Shown here in pieces: positions 16,863-26,737 of a stretch of 39,177 bases of DNA (positions within the stretch are counted from its first letter, which is position 1; each line of letters starts with the position of its first letter). The translations under genes were made by a program, and so were the position numbers. The notes beneath the pieces are model-generated. The model made no database searches. It was not told the DNA's origin and saw only the letters and a program-made list of their open reading frames with translations. Source of the DNA: Ignavibacteriales bacterium (GTDB lineage: Bacteria > Bacteroidota > Ignavibacteria > Ignavibacteriales > Ignavibacteriaceae); contig JAAYVN010000041.1 in the NCBI GenBank assembly GCA_012517155.1, positions 74,556 through 113,732 of the forward strand, given 5' to 3'.

Positions 16863-17650
16863 TTTATTAATTCCAATGTCACATTACCAATAATTACTTT
16901 CATATGGGCTTTGATAGGGATAGCGGCTTCATCATTTGAAAACCAACCTTCAAACCTGCCCGTAAGCCCATAAACACTCACAAAATCCGTTTCTCCGTCC
17001 AGATAAACGCATTCAACCGGATAATCTATCGATTCAATCTCGACGGGAGAAATTCTATCATAAAAGTTAATTTTTGTATAAACTTTCTCTTCATTCACGA
17101 AACAGGGCAAATTCACACTTTTATTATTTCCAGTGTTCATCCTTGCATAATAAAATATAGACAACCCATCCTGATACATTCTTTCTGCGGTCGTAGTTGA
17201 ATCTGTCCATATCTCAAATGGATTGACTTTGCCTTTTTTTACAGAAAGGTTTTTCTTTGAATAATCGAATTTATACTCGGTAAAAGTAGTAAATTCTGAG
17301 TGCCGCACAATACCCTTAAAGAAATCACTAAAATAGTGATTATTAACTTTGCTTTCGTAGACTTGATGAAGACTCACAAAAGGGATCCCCGAATAAGAGT
17401 CGATATTGGCAATCGCATTATAATACTCCCTGCCTTCAATCTGAACTTTGTTGATAACTCTAAGTCTTACTTCACCAAGTTTAATAAATGTATACTTAAC
17501 TACGTATGTTATGTCCTCACCAATTTGCATTTTCCTGTCTTCAGCGGGAAAAAGGAAGAAAAATTCTTCCTTATCTTTTGAAGGAATTCTATCTCCGTTC
17601 ATTCCTAAAAAAAACGGAAAAAGTATAAGGACCAGAATTAACCTTTTCAT
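16820..17650 (-). CDS. DUF3108 family exported protein
   Basis: The protein has 276 residues with an N-terminal signal sequence (about 1-17, MKRLILVLILFPFFLGM). The body is rich in beta strands. DUF3108 hallmarks are MYQDGLSIFYYARM near residue 165 and, towards the end, GLTGRFEGWFSNDEAAIPI followed by AHMKVIIGNVTLEL. Members are periplasmic proteins of unknown function often encoded near envelope genes. The gene lies 36 bp downstream of an S41 protease and overlaps the following hexapeptide-repeat gene. No catalytic motif is visible. Confidence 0.85.
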   Translation of the reverse strand: MKRLILVLILFPFFLGMNGDRIPSKDKEEFFFLFPAEDRKMQIGEDITYVVKYTFIKLGEVRLRVINKVQIEGREYYNAIANIDSYSGIPFVSLHQVYESKVNNHYFSDFFKGIVRHSEFTTFTEYKFDYSKKNLSVKKGKVNPFEIWTDSTTTAERMYQDGLSIFYYARMNTGNNKSVNLPCFVNEEKVYTKINFYDRISPVEIESIDYPVECVYLDGETDFVSVYGLTGRFEGWFSNDEAAIPIKAHMKVIIGNVTLELIKWKKTGWIPPKFKN

Positions 17651-17686
17651 GTTTTAAACATGCTATAAATTAACAACGACCAATAA

Positions 17687-19285
17687 TTAATTATTTACCA
17701 TCTGTTTTGCTTTGGAGAACAATCCAAGACTTTTTTCTATTTGCTTATCAAATCCCAGGAGTACCAAATACCAGCCCTCATTCTTCCAATAATTTCTTGC
17801 TATTTGAGCCTTGATTCTTGCTAGTATATAGTCCTTATCCTTTTTAAAGTCCTCCTCCTTCATTTCAACCCCCTTTTCTTTAGCGAATTCAGTGAACTCT
17901 TTCAACTCTTTATCTGAAATCTTGAATTTCTCAGCAAATTCCGATAAATCATTATAATTGTTTTTGATTGATTCTCCCTTGGAATCAAGGTATTTCAGAG
18001 TATAAAGATAGAATACATTTTTTCTGAGAAGCGATGTTGAATACTCAGTTAATTTATCTGATTTCGAGATATAATCGGGAGTTATTCCACCACCACCATA
18101 AACATTCCTTCCTTTATTCGTCTTGAAAACAGGTCGTCCGGAATCACTTTCCGCAACATGCGTAAGATTTTCCCCCTCTTCCTCTTCCCTTTCGGCCAAA
18201 TCCTCGTAATATTCTTTTTTATTATCGTATTTCCTCTGAATAAATCTCCCCATCGGAGTATAATACTCAGAAATAGTCAATCTTAGCGCACTTCCATCCT
18301 GCAGAGGATATTGTCTCTGCACTAAACCTTTACCAAAAGAAGTTTCGCCGACAATCAGGCCTCTGTCCCAATCCTGAATTGCTCCGGATACAATTTCACT
18401 TGCTGAAGCACTTCCTCTGTTTATCAAAACGATTACAGGTGTCTTTTCAAACGGAAAGGTCTTACCTGCATAAAAATCTTCATTAAAATCCTTTTTCCTA
18501 CCTCGAGTATAAACAATTTTTTTATCCCCCGCTATAAATAAGTCGGCAATCTGAACTGCCTGATTTAAGTAACCACCTGGGTTATTTCTAAGATCCAGGA
18601 TTAATTGCTTCATACCCTGTTCCTGAAGATCATATAGTGCGGTTTTAAGTTCGTCAGTAGTCTTTTCCCCAAATCGTGTTACGCTTATATAACCAGTTTC
18701 TTTATCAAGCATTATATGAGTATCTACAGAATAAAGAGGGATCTTGTCACGGGTTATTTCGTACTCAAGAGTTTCTTTAAGACCCGGTCGGACAATTATT
18801 ACTTTAACTTTTGTACCTTTAGGCCCCCTCAACTGTTTTCGTACATCATCATTAGTGATTCCTATGGCATCCTTCCCATCAATTTTAATAATCCTGTCGC
18901 CCGCCAGAATTCCGAGTGCCTCGCTTGGTCCACCTGTAATCGGAGATACAACTGTAAGTGTATCATTAACAATCTGAAACTCAACTCCTATTCCTTCAAA
19001 ATCACCGCGAAATTCTTCTTCTACAGTTTGCATCTGTTTTACGGGTATATAAACCGAATGTGGATCAAGTTTTGCGAGCATTCCGTTTATAGCATTTTCA
19101 ACCATCTTGTCCACTTCCACTTCCTCAAGATAATACTTTTGTGTAAGAGAAATTACATCATTGAATTTCTTCAAATTTTCAAACAGACCGTCTGTTGAGA
19201 AGACTTTTTGTATTTGTGTCCCAAGTAAAATCCCTAAAGTTAAAATAATTATAATTAAGGGATATTTTATTTTTGTTTTGTCCAT
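17687..19285 (-). CDS. ctpA: S41-family C-terminal processing peptidase (CtpA/Prc-like)
   Basis: This periplasmic serine protease cleaves near protein C-termini. The 532-residue chain has one N-terminal membrane anchor or signal (about 7-29), a PDZ domain at about 85-170 (LGILAGDRIIKIDG), and the S41 catalytic core. The catalytic pair is Ser294 in GSASASEI and Lys319 in SFGKGLVQ, 25 residues apart as in the family. The IDLRNNPGG-like motif LDLRNNPGGYLNQA precedes them. A C-terminal region of about 130 residues beyond the core carries many lysines. It follows the Wzi-like gene by 7 bp. Its substrate is unknown. Confidence 0.95.
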   Translation of the reverse strand: MDKTKIKYPLIIIILTLGILLGTQIQKVFSTDGLFENLKKFNDVISLTQKYYLEEVEVDKMVENAINGMLAKLDPHSVYIPVKQMQTVEEEFRGDFEGIGVEFQIVNDTLTVVSPITGGPSEALGILAGDRIIKIDGKDAIGITNDDVRKQLRGPKGTKVKVIIVRPGLKETLEYEITRDKIPLYSVDTHIMLDKETGYISVTRFGEKTTDELKTALYDLQEQGMKQLILDLRNNPGGYLNQAVQIADLFIAGDKKIVYTRGRKKDFNEDFYAGKTFPFEKTPVIVLINRGSASASEIVSGAIQDWDRGLIVGETSFGKGLVQRQYPLQDGSALRLTISEYYTPMGRFIQRKYDNKKEYYEDLAEREEEEGENLTHVAESDSGRPVFKTNKGRNVYGGGGITPDYISKSDKLTEYSTSLLRKNVFYLYTLKYLDSKGESIKNNYNDLSEFAEKFKISDKELKEFTEFAKEKGVEMKEEDFKKDKDYILARIKAQIARNYWKNEGWYLVLLGFDKQIEKSLGLFSKAKQMVNN

Positions 19286-19292
19286 AAGAACC

Positions 19293-20966
19293 CTATATTT
19301 TAATTGTTATTGTACCCAATATATATGAATTATCGTCTCTTCCAAGAATATCATAATTACCCGAACTGAAAAATAACTCTCCACTTAGAGTAACATTTCT
19401 AATCGGCTCATAGTTTAATTTCGCACAAAACTCTCTGGAGTACTCTTTAAAGCCTGATAGAAAAACTGATTCTTCAGAATCACCCGTGCGGTGGCCCAAA
19501 TCCAGATCCCCTCCTACATTTACGAGCTCACCGTTATCAGCTGAATAATAATTAGCTCCATGCTCCAAATATCTGAATTCCATATTTAAGGAAATCCTAG
19601 GTGTAAATCTATAATTTATTTTGAAAAAAAGCAGTTCACTATTTGGTGCCACATCTCCATTTATTCCAAATTCCCCATTTGAATAGTTATTTCGGTTTAT
19701 CCTGTGGGTATAAGTATAAGGAGAAACTCTGAGATATTCAAATTCTAAATCCATAGGAATATGCTTATTTAAAAGATAAAAATGTATACCTGCATGAAGC
19801 ATAGACTGATTTCCCCACCATTTTGTTCCAATTTTACCATAATTAAGATCATCGATCATATATGTTCCAAAAAATCTTATTCCTTTAATACTTCTGTTTT
19901 CTAAGTCGATAAACAGCAGAGCGTTATCACGGTCTCCGTTCTGATGTTCCAGAGTTTTATAGAATGATAATGGATTCATATAACTCAGGTCCATCCCCCT
20001 GGCGGAATAAATAATCATCTCTCCCAGTCCAAAACTAAGGTGCTCATTGATCCTGAAGCCAATTCTGTGATATGCCAGATATTTATCCTCTATTTGGTTA
20101 ATATTTCCGGCAATCGAGTCGCTAATCACGGACATTGGTCCTGACAATTTTGAGTGACTGAAAGTAAAATTGAAAAATGCATAATTGAGATTGATATCAA
20201 AATAACTTTGCCGGACATATGGATCATTAATTATCGGGAATAAATTACCATATCCGATTCTCCTTGTATCATTACCTATTTTGAATCTGACCACATTAAA
20301 ATCAAGATTTAAATACCCGGAAGTTTTGTCAAAAAATTTCTCTTCCTCTTTTTCATTGAATTTATAGTTATGTTTGAGAAATCCTAAACTCATTCCTACT
20401 TCTTTATCACCGAATGCAACCCCGTTATCTCCGTAAAGTTGAAATCCAAGTCTGTTGAGAAAGGTTCCTCTGATTTCACCACCATATGAAGCGAGAGTAG
20501 CAAAATAATTATTCTTATTATCGCGAGAAGAAATAATACTCAACCCGGTTATAAGATTTACAAAAATATTAAATGTGTCTTTTTTATTATAAAAGAAGAG
20601 ATACTTTTCATTATCATCAAAAAAGTTATATTTAGGAATTTCTACGTTTGGTGTGCTTATCAGAGATTCATAACAAGTCAGCTCTCCGGTAGTATCAAAA
20701 CAGTACTCGCCTAAAAGGTCTTCCAGGGTTTCCCTATCCATTAAACTAAGTTCAATAATTCTAGATTGGACTTGTTTAAGTAAGTCACCGATTTTTTTTC
20801 GCGTCAACGGTTTTTCAAAAGAGTTGTAATCGTCAATAAACCTATCAGCATACATCCTGTCGAGAAATTGATAAACAAGATTATCAACTTCAACAAATTC
20901 AGCTTGTGCAATTAATGTACTGTTAATAAAAACAAACAGATAAAGGACTAAAATTATTCTAATCAT
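19293..20966 (-). CDS. Wzi-like outer-membrane beta-barrel protein
   Basis: The start is taken as the ATG at 20966, which overlaps the glycosyltransferase stop as ATGA and has GGGAG 8 nt upstream. An ATG at 20981 would be longer. The 557-residue product has a signal peptide (1-20, ending LIAQ). An alpha-helical segment with KKIGDLLKQVQ follows, then about 400 residues of alternating beta strands. Segments such as HLSFGLGEMIIYSARG followed by LSYMNPLSFYKTLEHQN resemble capsule assembly Wzi proteins, outer-membrane lectins that hold surface polysaccharide. The match is by pattern only. Placement after a GT2 gene fits a role in surface glycan. Confidence 0.65.
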   Translation of the reverse strand: MIRIILVLYLFVFINSTLIAQAEFVEVDNLVYQFLDRMYADRFIDDYNSFEKPLTRKKIGDLLKQVQSRIIELSLMDRETLEDLLGEYCFDTTGELTCYESLISTPNVEIPKYNFFDDNEKYLFFYNKKDTFNIFVNLITGLSIISSRDNKNNYFATLASYGGEIRGTFLNRLGFQLYGDNGVAFGDKEVGMSLGFLKHNYKFNEKEEEKFFDKTSGYLNLDFNVVRFKIGNDTRRIGYGNLFPIINDPYVRQSYFDINLNYAFFNFTFSHSKLSGPMSVISDSIAGNINQIEDKYLAYHRIGFRINEHLSFGLGEMIIYSARGMDLSYMNPLSFYKTLEHQNGDRDNALLFIDLENRSIKGIRFFGTYMIDDLNYGKIGTKWWGNQSMLHAGIHFYLLNKHIPMDLEFEYLRVSPYTYTHRINRNNYSNGEFGINGDVAPNSELLFFKINYRFTPRISLNMEFRYLEHGANYYSADNGELVNVGGDLDLGHRTGDSEESVFLSGFKEYSREFCAKLNYEPIRNVTLSGELFFSSGNYDILGRDDNSYILGTITIKI

Positions 20967-21688
20967 CGTACCTGCTCCCATTCTCTTGATAATGACTTTT
21001 TCTTAAGAACAACAGAAACCGAATTTTTCAACCAGGAAAGAGTAACATTAAAGTACCCAAGTTTCCTGTATCTGCGCGGAGATTCATATACGCAAATTTC
21101 ATCAACAAACAAAATTTTTCCGGTTTTTTTTATCCGTCTGTATAAATCAAAATCTTCACCGGCCGTCAAATGTTCAAGATTGCCTCCTACTTTCTCAAAA
21201 ACCTCCTTCCGGATAACCTGACATTCACCACGCCCCATACCCATACCGAGTTTATTCAGGCACTTAAAGTAATTATTATAAAAGCCGTGGAATATTTTGT
21301 CGCCCTGCGTTTCTTCTTCAGGAAATACTTTAACTCTGCAGGTCATTGCGGAAAATTCTGATGGAACAAATTTCTCATGAACGAAAGAGAAAAATCTTAA
21401 TGGATCTTCGAAAAGGATATCGCCATTTATGAATATCAAGATACTTCCCTTAGCGACTCTAGCACCTTCATTTCTTCCAATTGCGATTGTTCTGAAGTTT
21501 CCCTCATTGTAAACTATTTTATCAGCATACTTTGATGCAATTTGAAAAGTCTTATCCGTACTTCCACCATCGGATATTATTATCTCATAGCCGAATTTTT
21601 CCTTTAGATTTGCTTCCGTTAACTGATTTAAAATATTCGGCAAAAGTTTTTCTTCATTCAGTGTCGGGATTATTATACTATAATTCAA
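20963..21688 (-). CDS. Family 2 glycosyltransferase
   Basis: The protein has 241 residues and a GT-A fold start, YSIIIPTLNEEKLLPNIL. The nucleotide-sugar segment is IIISDGGSTDKTFQIA (about 36-51), and INGDI (about 87) stands for the DxD motif. A later LTAGEDFDLYRRIKKTG provides the acceptor-side ED motif. The C-terminus carries a short hydrophobic helix near 215-230, suggesting peripheral membrane attachment. The start is TTG at 21688; no clear binding site is seen. The next gene is coupled through a 4-bp ATGA overlap. The donor sugar and product are unknown, but an envelope or lipid-linked glycan is the likely target. Confidence 0.88.
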   Translation of the reverse strand: MNYSIIIPTLNEEKLLPNILNQLTEANLKEKFGYEIIISDGGSTDKTFQIASKYADKIVYNEGNFRTIAIGRNEGARVAKGSILIFINGDILFEDPLRFFSFVHEKFVPSEFSAMTCRVKVFPEEETQGDKIFHGFYNNYFKCLNKLGMGMGRGECQVIRKEVFEKVGGNLEHLTAGEDFDLYRRIKKTGKILFVDEICVYESPRRYRKLGYFNVTLSWLKNSVSVVLKKKSLSREWEQVR

Positions 21689-21718
21689 GATTAATTACCA
21701 TAATTTTCAAAAAATATT

Positions 21719-22663
21719 TCAATAACACAATCCAAAGAAGGCCACACCGTTATTTATTCGGATCCCGGGCATAGGCAGGTGAAGATAGTTTAGTGTTGAT
21801 TTTATAAATTGCCATCCAGCACCATAAAGGGGTATCTGTTCAGTGTCTATATCAAAAGCAATATAAAAATCTGTCTTCCCTCCCCCTGAACCATCTAACT
21901 CACGAACACCCATACCACCTGCTATACAAAGAAATGATGGCCAGTATTTAGCCAAATCATCGGGAAGAAGGTTTTTGGGTTTAATACTTAACCAAAATTT
22001 CTGTCCTTCATAGTCATCAATAATTATATGTTTTTGTCCGGTTTTGGGATTAACTCCAGTCAAATGCTTCGGATAGTAACTTGCTTTTAACTGAAAATTG
22101 GTTAAAATCGGCCAATAGTATTGCATAACAGGGTAAGCTGCCCCTAAACAATCGAATAAAGCATCGCCAGGACTGAATCCCCAATCAGGACCAAAACCAT
22201 CCTCATATTCAACAAATAACTGAAAAGCCAGAGCACCTACCGAACCCCAAATTATGCTTTCTTTCAAAGGTATATTGCTTGCTTCCAAACCCCCAGCCAA
22301 TCCATGAGCAATTAATGAAGTACCATACCAATGACCAATTTTATCTATCCAGCGAGCGTATTCCCAGTCATTCTCAAAACGAAAAGACCGTTTATCTTTG
22401 GTCCACCAGGCATTTGCCTGGTAGAAATGAACAGCTAGACCAACACCCAAAGTAACTCCTGATAACATACCAAGAGTGGTATAATTAACATTCCGTTTTA
22501 AGGGATTAAAACTTGTAAAGTAAACGGACTCTTGAACACTCATGTTTCTTGCTGTTAAGGATAAGGGGATTTTTACTGGTTCTATTTCCTTAATCGCTAA
22601 AGAATCAACTTGAGAAAAAGTCAGAGATTGTAAAAGTAACAATAGAATTAGCCAAGTTTTCAA
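21719..22663 (-). CDS. DUF2279 family exported protein, copy A
   Basis: The protein has 314 residues with a signal peptide (about 1-17, ending TFSQ). DUF2279 features are visible: WEYARWIDKIGHWYGTSL near residue 98, an LEASNIPL segment, and EYEDGFGPDWGFSPGDALFD near 152. The C-terminal half contains IIIDDYEGQKFW and DFYIAFDIDTEQIPLYG and ends FFGLCY. The start is TTG at 22663 with AAGGA 9 nt before it. Function is not known; the family is envelope-associated. It is a tandem paralogue of the preceding gene. Confidence 0.8.
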   Translation of the reverse strand: MKTWLILLLLLQSLTFSQVDSLAIKEIEPVKIPLSLTARNMSVQESVYFTSFNPLKRNVNYTTLGMLSGVTLGVGLAVHFYQANAWWTKDKRSFRFENDWEYARWIDKIGHWYGTSLIAHGLAGGLEASNIPLKESIIWGSVGALAFQLFVEYEDGFGPDWGFSPGDALFDCLGAAYPVMQYYWPILTNFQLKASYYPKHLTGVNPKTGQKHIIIDDYEGQKFWLSIKPKNLLPDDLAKYWPSFLCIAGGMGVRELDGSGGGKTDFYIAFDIDTEQIPLYGAGWQFIKSTLNYLHLPMPGIRINNGVAFFGLCY

Positions 22664-22688
22664 CAGCGTATTTCCTTAAATGCAAAAA

Positions 22689-23645
22689 TCAAAAACATAA
22701 GCCAAAAAAAGCTACTCCGTTAGTCAATCTTACACCAGGCATAGGTAAATGAATAAAATTCAGGGTTCTCTTTACAAATTGCCAAAACTCTCCATAGAGG
22801 GGCAGTTCTTCAGTGTCAATATCCAGTGCCAGATAAAAGTCTCTTTGCCCATGAGACCAACGGACATTGCTAACTCCCATTCCAAAAGCAATCCCAAGCA
22901 GTTTGGGCCAGTAATTAGCGATTGGCTCAGGTAAAAGATTATAAAGTTTAGCAGCCACCCAGTATTTCTGTCCCTCATAATCGTCAATAACTATTTGAGG
23001 TTTATTAGTCATTGGATTATTTTGATTTAAGTATTTAGGATAATAACTTAATTTCATTCTAAAATTATTCATAAATGGTTCATAGTATTGTAGTATTGGT
23101 AATGAAGCCCCAAATACATTACAAGCCATATCAGGAGGACTAAATCCCCATTCCGGAGCAAAACCATCCTCAATTTCAACATATGTATGAAATAATAAAG
23201 CAAGTCCTGAAGCCAGCCAAATACGATCACTTACTTCCATATTAGAGGCTTCCAATCCAGCTCCGAAAGCATGTGCTAGAAGTGTACCTGCATAAAAGTG
23301 TCCCACTTTGTCCATTTCAAGTGAGTAATCCATATCCCAGTAGATGTGAAACGGAACTTTTTCATTAGCCCACCAGGATTTCTGTTTAAAATAGTGTATT
23401 ACCCCCCACCCAGCAGAATAAATAATGCCCATCTTAAGCAGCATATCTGTATCTGTTTTTCTTACTAACGGATCTATTTCAAATGATTTAGGTAAATTAT
23501 TGTTCAGTAAAAAGTTATTCTTTTTTATTTCGTTAATTATACTATTCTTGCTTGACGAAATTGGAGTATCCAGTTCACCTTGTGCAAAGAGGATAACTCC
23601 CTTACCAAACAAAAGCAAAATACAAAACAAAACATTTTTTTTCAA
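22689..23645 (-). CDS. DUF2279 family exported protein, copy B
   Basis: The protein has 318 residues and is a clear paralogue of its neighbour, with the same order of blocks. MDYSLEMDKVGHFYAGTLLA lies near residue 105, EIEDGFAPEWGFSPPDMACN near 158, VIDDYEGQKYW and DFYLALDIDTEELPLYG follow, and the end is FFGLCF. Roughly half of the residues agree over the C-terminal 200. An N-terminal signal sequence (about 1-22, ending LFAQ) is followed by a longer linker than in copy A. The start is TTG at 23645 with only a weak purine-rich stretch upstream. It follows lysS by 66 bp. Confidence 0.8.
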   Translation of the reverse strand: MKKNVLFCILLLFGKGVILFAQGELDTPISSSKNSIINEIKKNNFLLNNNLPKSFEIDPLVRKTDTDMLLKMGIIYSAGWGVIHYFKQKSWWANEKVPFHIYWDMDYSLEMDKVGHFYAGTLLAHAFGAGLEASNMEVSDRIWLASGLALLFHTYVEIEDGFAPEWGFSPPDMACNVFGASLPILQYYEPFMNNFRMKLSYYPKYLNQNNPMTNKPQIVIDDYEGQKYWVAAKLYNLLPEPIANYWPKLLGIAFGMGVSNVRWSHGQRDFYLALDIDTEELPLYGEFWQFVKRTLNFIHLPMPGVRLTNGVAFFGLCF

Positions 23646-23711
23646 AATCTTTTCTACTTCTAAATATATCTAATTAAGAACGTCCGGTTATTCAAACTGT
23701 GCTTAAAATCA

Positions 23712-25214
23712 TTATTCAGGTTTCATCTGTGGAAATAACAGAACATCTCGAATAGAAGTTTGACCGGTAAGCAACATTACTAGTCTGTCAATACCTATTC
23801 CCAGTCCGGCAGTCGGAGGCATACCATATTCAAGAGCTCTTACATAATCCTCATCAAAAGTTTGTGCTTCTTCATCCCCCTTATCCCTTGCCTTTACCTG
23901 ATCCTCGAATCTTGCTTTCTGATCGAAAGGATCATTGAGTTCACTGAAAGCATTACATATTTCTTTCCCGGCTACAAAGCCTTCAAATCTTTCAACTAAC
24001 CCTGGGAATGTTCTATGCTTTTTTGCCAATGGCGAAGTTTCAACCGGATATTCATACAAAAAAGTAGGTTGGCGAAGTTCATCCTGAACAGTAAGTTCAA
24101 AAATCTCATCTATAAGTTTTCCTCTACTTTTATATCCACTTAAATCAGCACCAATTTTCTTAGCAACAGTTTTGATTTCATCATCTGAGGCTGATACTAT
24201 ATCCAATCCGGTCTTTTCTTTTATTGCTTCGACCATAGACACTCTTCTCCATGGCTTACTGAAGCTTATTGTTTCTCCTTCGAGAGTAAAGTCTGTCGTA
24301 CCAAATACACTAACGCAAAGGTCATATATCATATCTTCTACAAACTTCATCATCCAATTGTAATCTTTGTAAGCCACGTAAAGCTCAAGCATAGTGAATT
24401 CAGGATTGTGAGTTTTATCCATACCCTCATTTCTAAAATCTTTTGATATTTCATAAACCCCATCAAATCCGCCAATAATTAGTCTTTTAAGGTATAATTC
24501 ATCTGCAATCCTCAGATATAGAGGAATATCAAGGGCATTGTGATGTGTTATAAAAGGTTTTGCGGAAGCACCTCCATATAATGGTTGCAACACAGGTGTT
24601 TCAACTTCGAGAAGATCATTTTTATCAAGATAACTTCTGATGGCTGTAATTATTTTACTCCTTTTTCGAAACACCTCTCTAACTTCCGGATTTACGATCA
24701 AATCAACATAACGCTGTCTGAATCTTAATTCTTTATCAACAAATTGATCGTGTATTGTTTTTTTTCCGCTTTCATCAATTACTTCCTTGGGGATTGGAAT
24801 AGGTCGAACTGATTTTGCCAATAGTTTTAATTCCTTCAAGTGTACTGAGATTTCGCCGGTTTTTGTTTTAAATACAAATCCTTTTCCTCCAATTATATCA
24901 CCAATATCGAAAAGTTTGAAGGCTTCGTAACTTTCAGCAAGATCGTCTTTTTTCAGATAAATTTGAATCCTTCCTTTAGAATCCTGAATAGTAGCAAATG
25001 AGGCTTTCCCCATCCTTCGAAGTGTCATTATACGTCCAGCTACCGAAACGTTTTGGTTCTCAAGTTCACTAAAATTCCGCTTTATATCTTCAGAATATGA
25101 ATCAACCGGGTAATCATAAGCATACGGTTCAATGCCCATCGATTTTAGTTCTCCAAGCTCTTCAATTCTCCTCTTGATTAAAACATTTACATCTTCAATT
25201 AAATTATTCTCCAC
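23712..25214 (-). CDS. lysS: Lysyl-tRNA synthetase, class II
   Basis: The 500-residue enzyme charges tRNA-Lys. An N-terminal anticodon-binding OB fold (about 60-155, with [17 protein letters not shown]) precedes the class II core. Motif 2 is seen as [20 protein letters not shown] near residue 255. Motif 3 is seen as [15 protein letters not shown] near 475, and the C-terminal [14 protein letters not shown] is typical of LysS. The start is GTG at 25214, supported by GGAG five bases upstream at the end of dacB. The two genes are separated by only 2 bp. Confidence 0.97.
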   Translation of the reverse strand: MENNLIEDVNVLIKRRIEELGELKSMGIEPYAYDYPVDSYSEDIKRNFSELENQNVSVAGRIMTLRRMGKASFATIQDSKGRIQIYLKKDDLAESYEAFKLFDIGDIIGGKGFVFKTKTGEISVHLKELKLLAKSVRPIPIPKEVIDESGKKTIHDQFVDKELRFRQRYVDLIVNPEVREVFRKRSKIITAIRSYLDKNDLLEVETPVLQPLYGGASAKPFITHHNALDIPLYLRIADELYLKRLIIGGFDGVYEISKDFRNEGMDKTHNPEFTMLELYVAYKDYNWMMKFVEDMIYDLCVSVFGTTDFTLEGETISFSKPWRRVSMVEAIKEKTGLDIVSASDDEIKTVAKKIGADLSGYKSRGKLIDEIFELTVQDELRQPTFLYEYPVETSPLAKKHRTFPGLVERFEGFVAGKEICNAFSELNDPFDQKARFEDQVKARDKGDEEAQTFDEDYVRALEYGMPPTAGLGIGIDRLVMLLTGQTSIRDVLLFPQMKPE

Positions 25215-25216
25215 AT

Positions 25217-26731
25217 TTACTCCGTTTGTTTTCTCTTAAAATTAGCAAGTCTCAAGCAAACAAGGTCCTGTAATGCATCAGCTAGTACCGATGGGACGGT
25301 AAAATTGTTTACTATCATTGAAAAAGCAACAAGTTCTCTGTCACCTGTATAGACATATCCCGACAGACTTCTGACTCCTCCAATGAAACCCGTTTTAGCT
25401 CTTACGTTATTCTGTGTTCGGGCTTTTCTCATTCTGTTAGCAAGAGTACCGTCAACTCCGGCTACCGGTAAACTATTATAATAATCTGTAAAGTTATCAC
25501 CATTATACATGCTCCTGAGCAGATTTACAACTTGAGTCGGAGTAACAAGATTTAGTCGTGATAGTCCGGATCCATCAGCGAGGTTCATACCGTCAACATT
25601 AATCCCCATACTTTCAAGAATTCTGCTCTCCGTATTAATCCCGAGCGATGCACTGCCATATCCTCTTTTCTCATAAGCCATAACTTTCAGTAGCTGTTCA
25701 GCAAAGAAATTTTGGCTGCTTTTATTTATTACCCGAATAATATCTTTTAAGGGGGGCGAAAGATGAGTAAAAAGAAGTTTTCCCTGTTCATAATCAACGA
25801 TATCTCCTCCATCATCATTATCTGCAGCAAAACCCGAAATTTTAATCCCTTCTTTAATTAGAACTTCTTTAAGAACTACCATAAAAAACTGAGTGGGATT
25901 ATTAACCGTGACAAATCTTTTTACTTGTGAACTATTTTCGGTTATAGTACCACTGATTTTGATAATATTAGTTCCCCTTTCCCGGGTTGTATAAATTGAT
26001 GTTACGGAATCTCTCTTAACTGTATATACATTATTGACTATTACTACATATTTATTCTCCGGAATTATACTAATATTTGCAACATTACCGATCTTTGAAG
26101 GAGATATTTGAAGATCTACACAATTATCATTCAGGGATAGTGCACCAGAGGGAGCTGCATACCAATCAGATTCATAATCCCACGACCACCCAGTTCCCAA
26201 TCCTCTGTCTTCAAAAGCATTATCATCTCCCAGCAAATTACCCTTGACCTCATCTATGCCCAACTCAATAAGTGAATCGGCCCAGTCTCGGAAGATCGCT
26301 ATTGCATCATCATTATAAAATCTTCCCGAGATAGTTGGATCACCAAATCCTTTAACAATCAAATTTCCAGTTAATACAGTCCCATCAATCTTTCCGTTTG
26401 CATATATTTCAGTTTTGAATTTATAATCACTTCCAAGAACAGCCAACCCGGCAGCAGTAGTAAACAGTTTCAAATTGGATGCAGGCATAAAAAGTTTGTT
26501 TTCATTCCTTTTGTAAAAATATTCACCTGTTGAGAGTGACTGGATAACAACACCCCAGTTTGCATTATTAAAATTAGGATCATTAAAAATATCATCCAAT
26601 TGTTCTCTGAATTCAGGGATGGAAGAATAAGTGTACTTAGGAATTGTATCAAACTTGACGTCCTGAGAGTATCCGACTGAGATCATGCAAAATGAAAAGA
26701 TAATTAAAAACAATTTCATGTGATTAACCAT
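25217..26731 (-). CDS. dacB: D-alanyl-D-alanine carboxypeptidase/endopeptidase, PBP4 (DacB) family
   Basis: This class C penicillin-binding protein trims or cleaves peptidoglycan cross-links in the periplasm. The 504-residue chain has a signal peptide (about 1-26). The three penicillin-binding motifs are S85-N-L-K88 in [15 protein letters not shown]339-Q-N341, and K446-T-G in [16 protein letters not shown]. The long insertion between the first and second motifs is characteristic of PBP4 rather than PBP5. The start may be the ATG at 26731 or an ATG at 26719 with a tidier signal sequence. It follows rluB by 6 bp. Confidence 0.94.
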   Translation of the reverse strand: MVNHMKLFLIIFSFCMISVGYSQDVKFDTIPKYTYSSIPEFREQLDDIFNDPNFNNANWGVVIQSLSTGEYFYKRNENKLFMPASNLKLFTTAAGLAVLGSDYKFKTEIYANGKIDGTVLTGNLIVKGFGDPTISGRFYNDDAIAIFRDWADSLIELGIDEVKGNLLGDDNAFEDRGLGTGWSWDYESDWYAAPSGALSLNDNCVDLQISPSKIGNVANISIIPENKYVVIVNNVYTVKRDSVTSIYTTRERGTNIIKISGTITENSSQVKRFVTVNNPTQFFMVVLKEVLIKEGIKISGFAADNDDGGDIVDYEQGKLLFTHLSPPLKDIIRVINKSSQNFFAEQLLKVMAYEKRGYGSASLGINTESRILESMGINVDGMNLADGSGLSRLNLVTPTQVVNLLRSMYNGDNFTDYYNSLPVAGVDGTLANRMRKARTQNNVRAKTGFIGGVRSLSGYVYTGDRELVAFSMIVNNFTVPSVLADALQDLVCLRLANFKRKQTE

Positions 26732-26737
26732 TTTCTG

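Noticed and set aside
18716-19198. A 160-codon reading frame on the plus strand antisense to the S41 protease
   Set aside because: The opposite strand encodes the PDZ domain and N-terminus of a clear S41 peptidase. This frame has no family resemblance or ribosome binding site.
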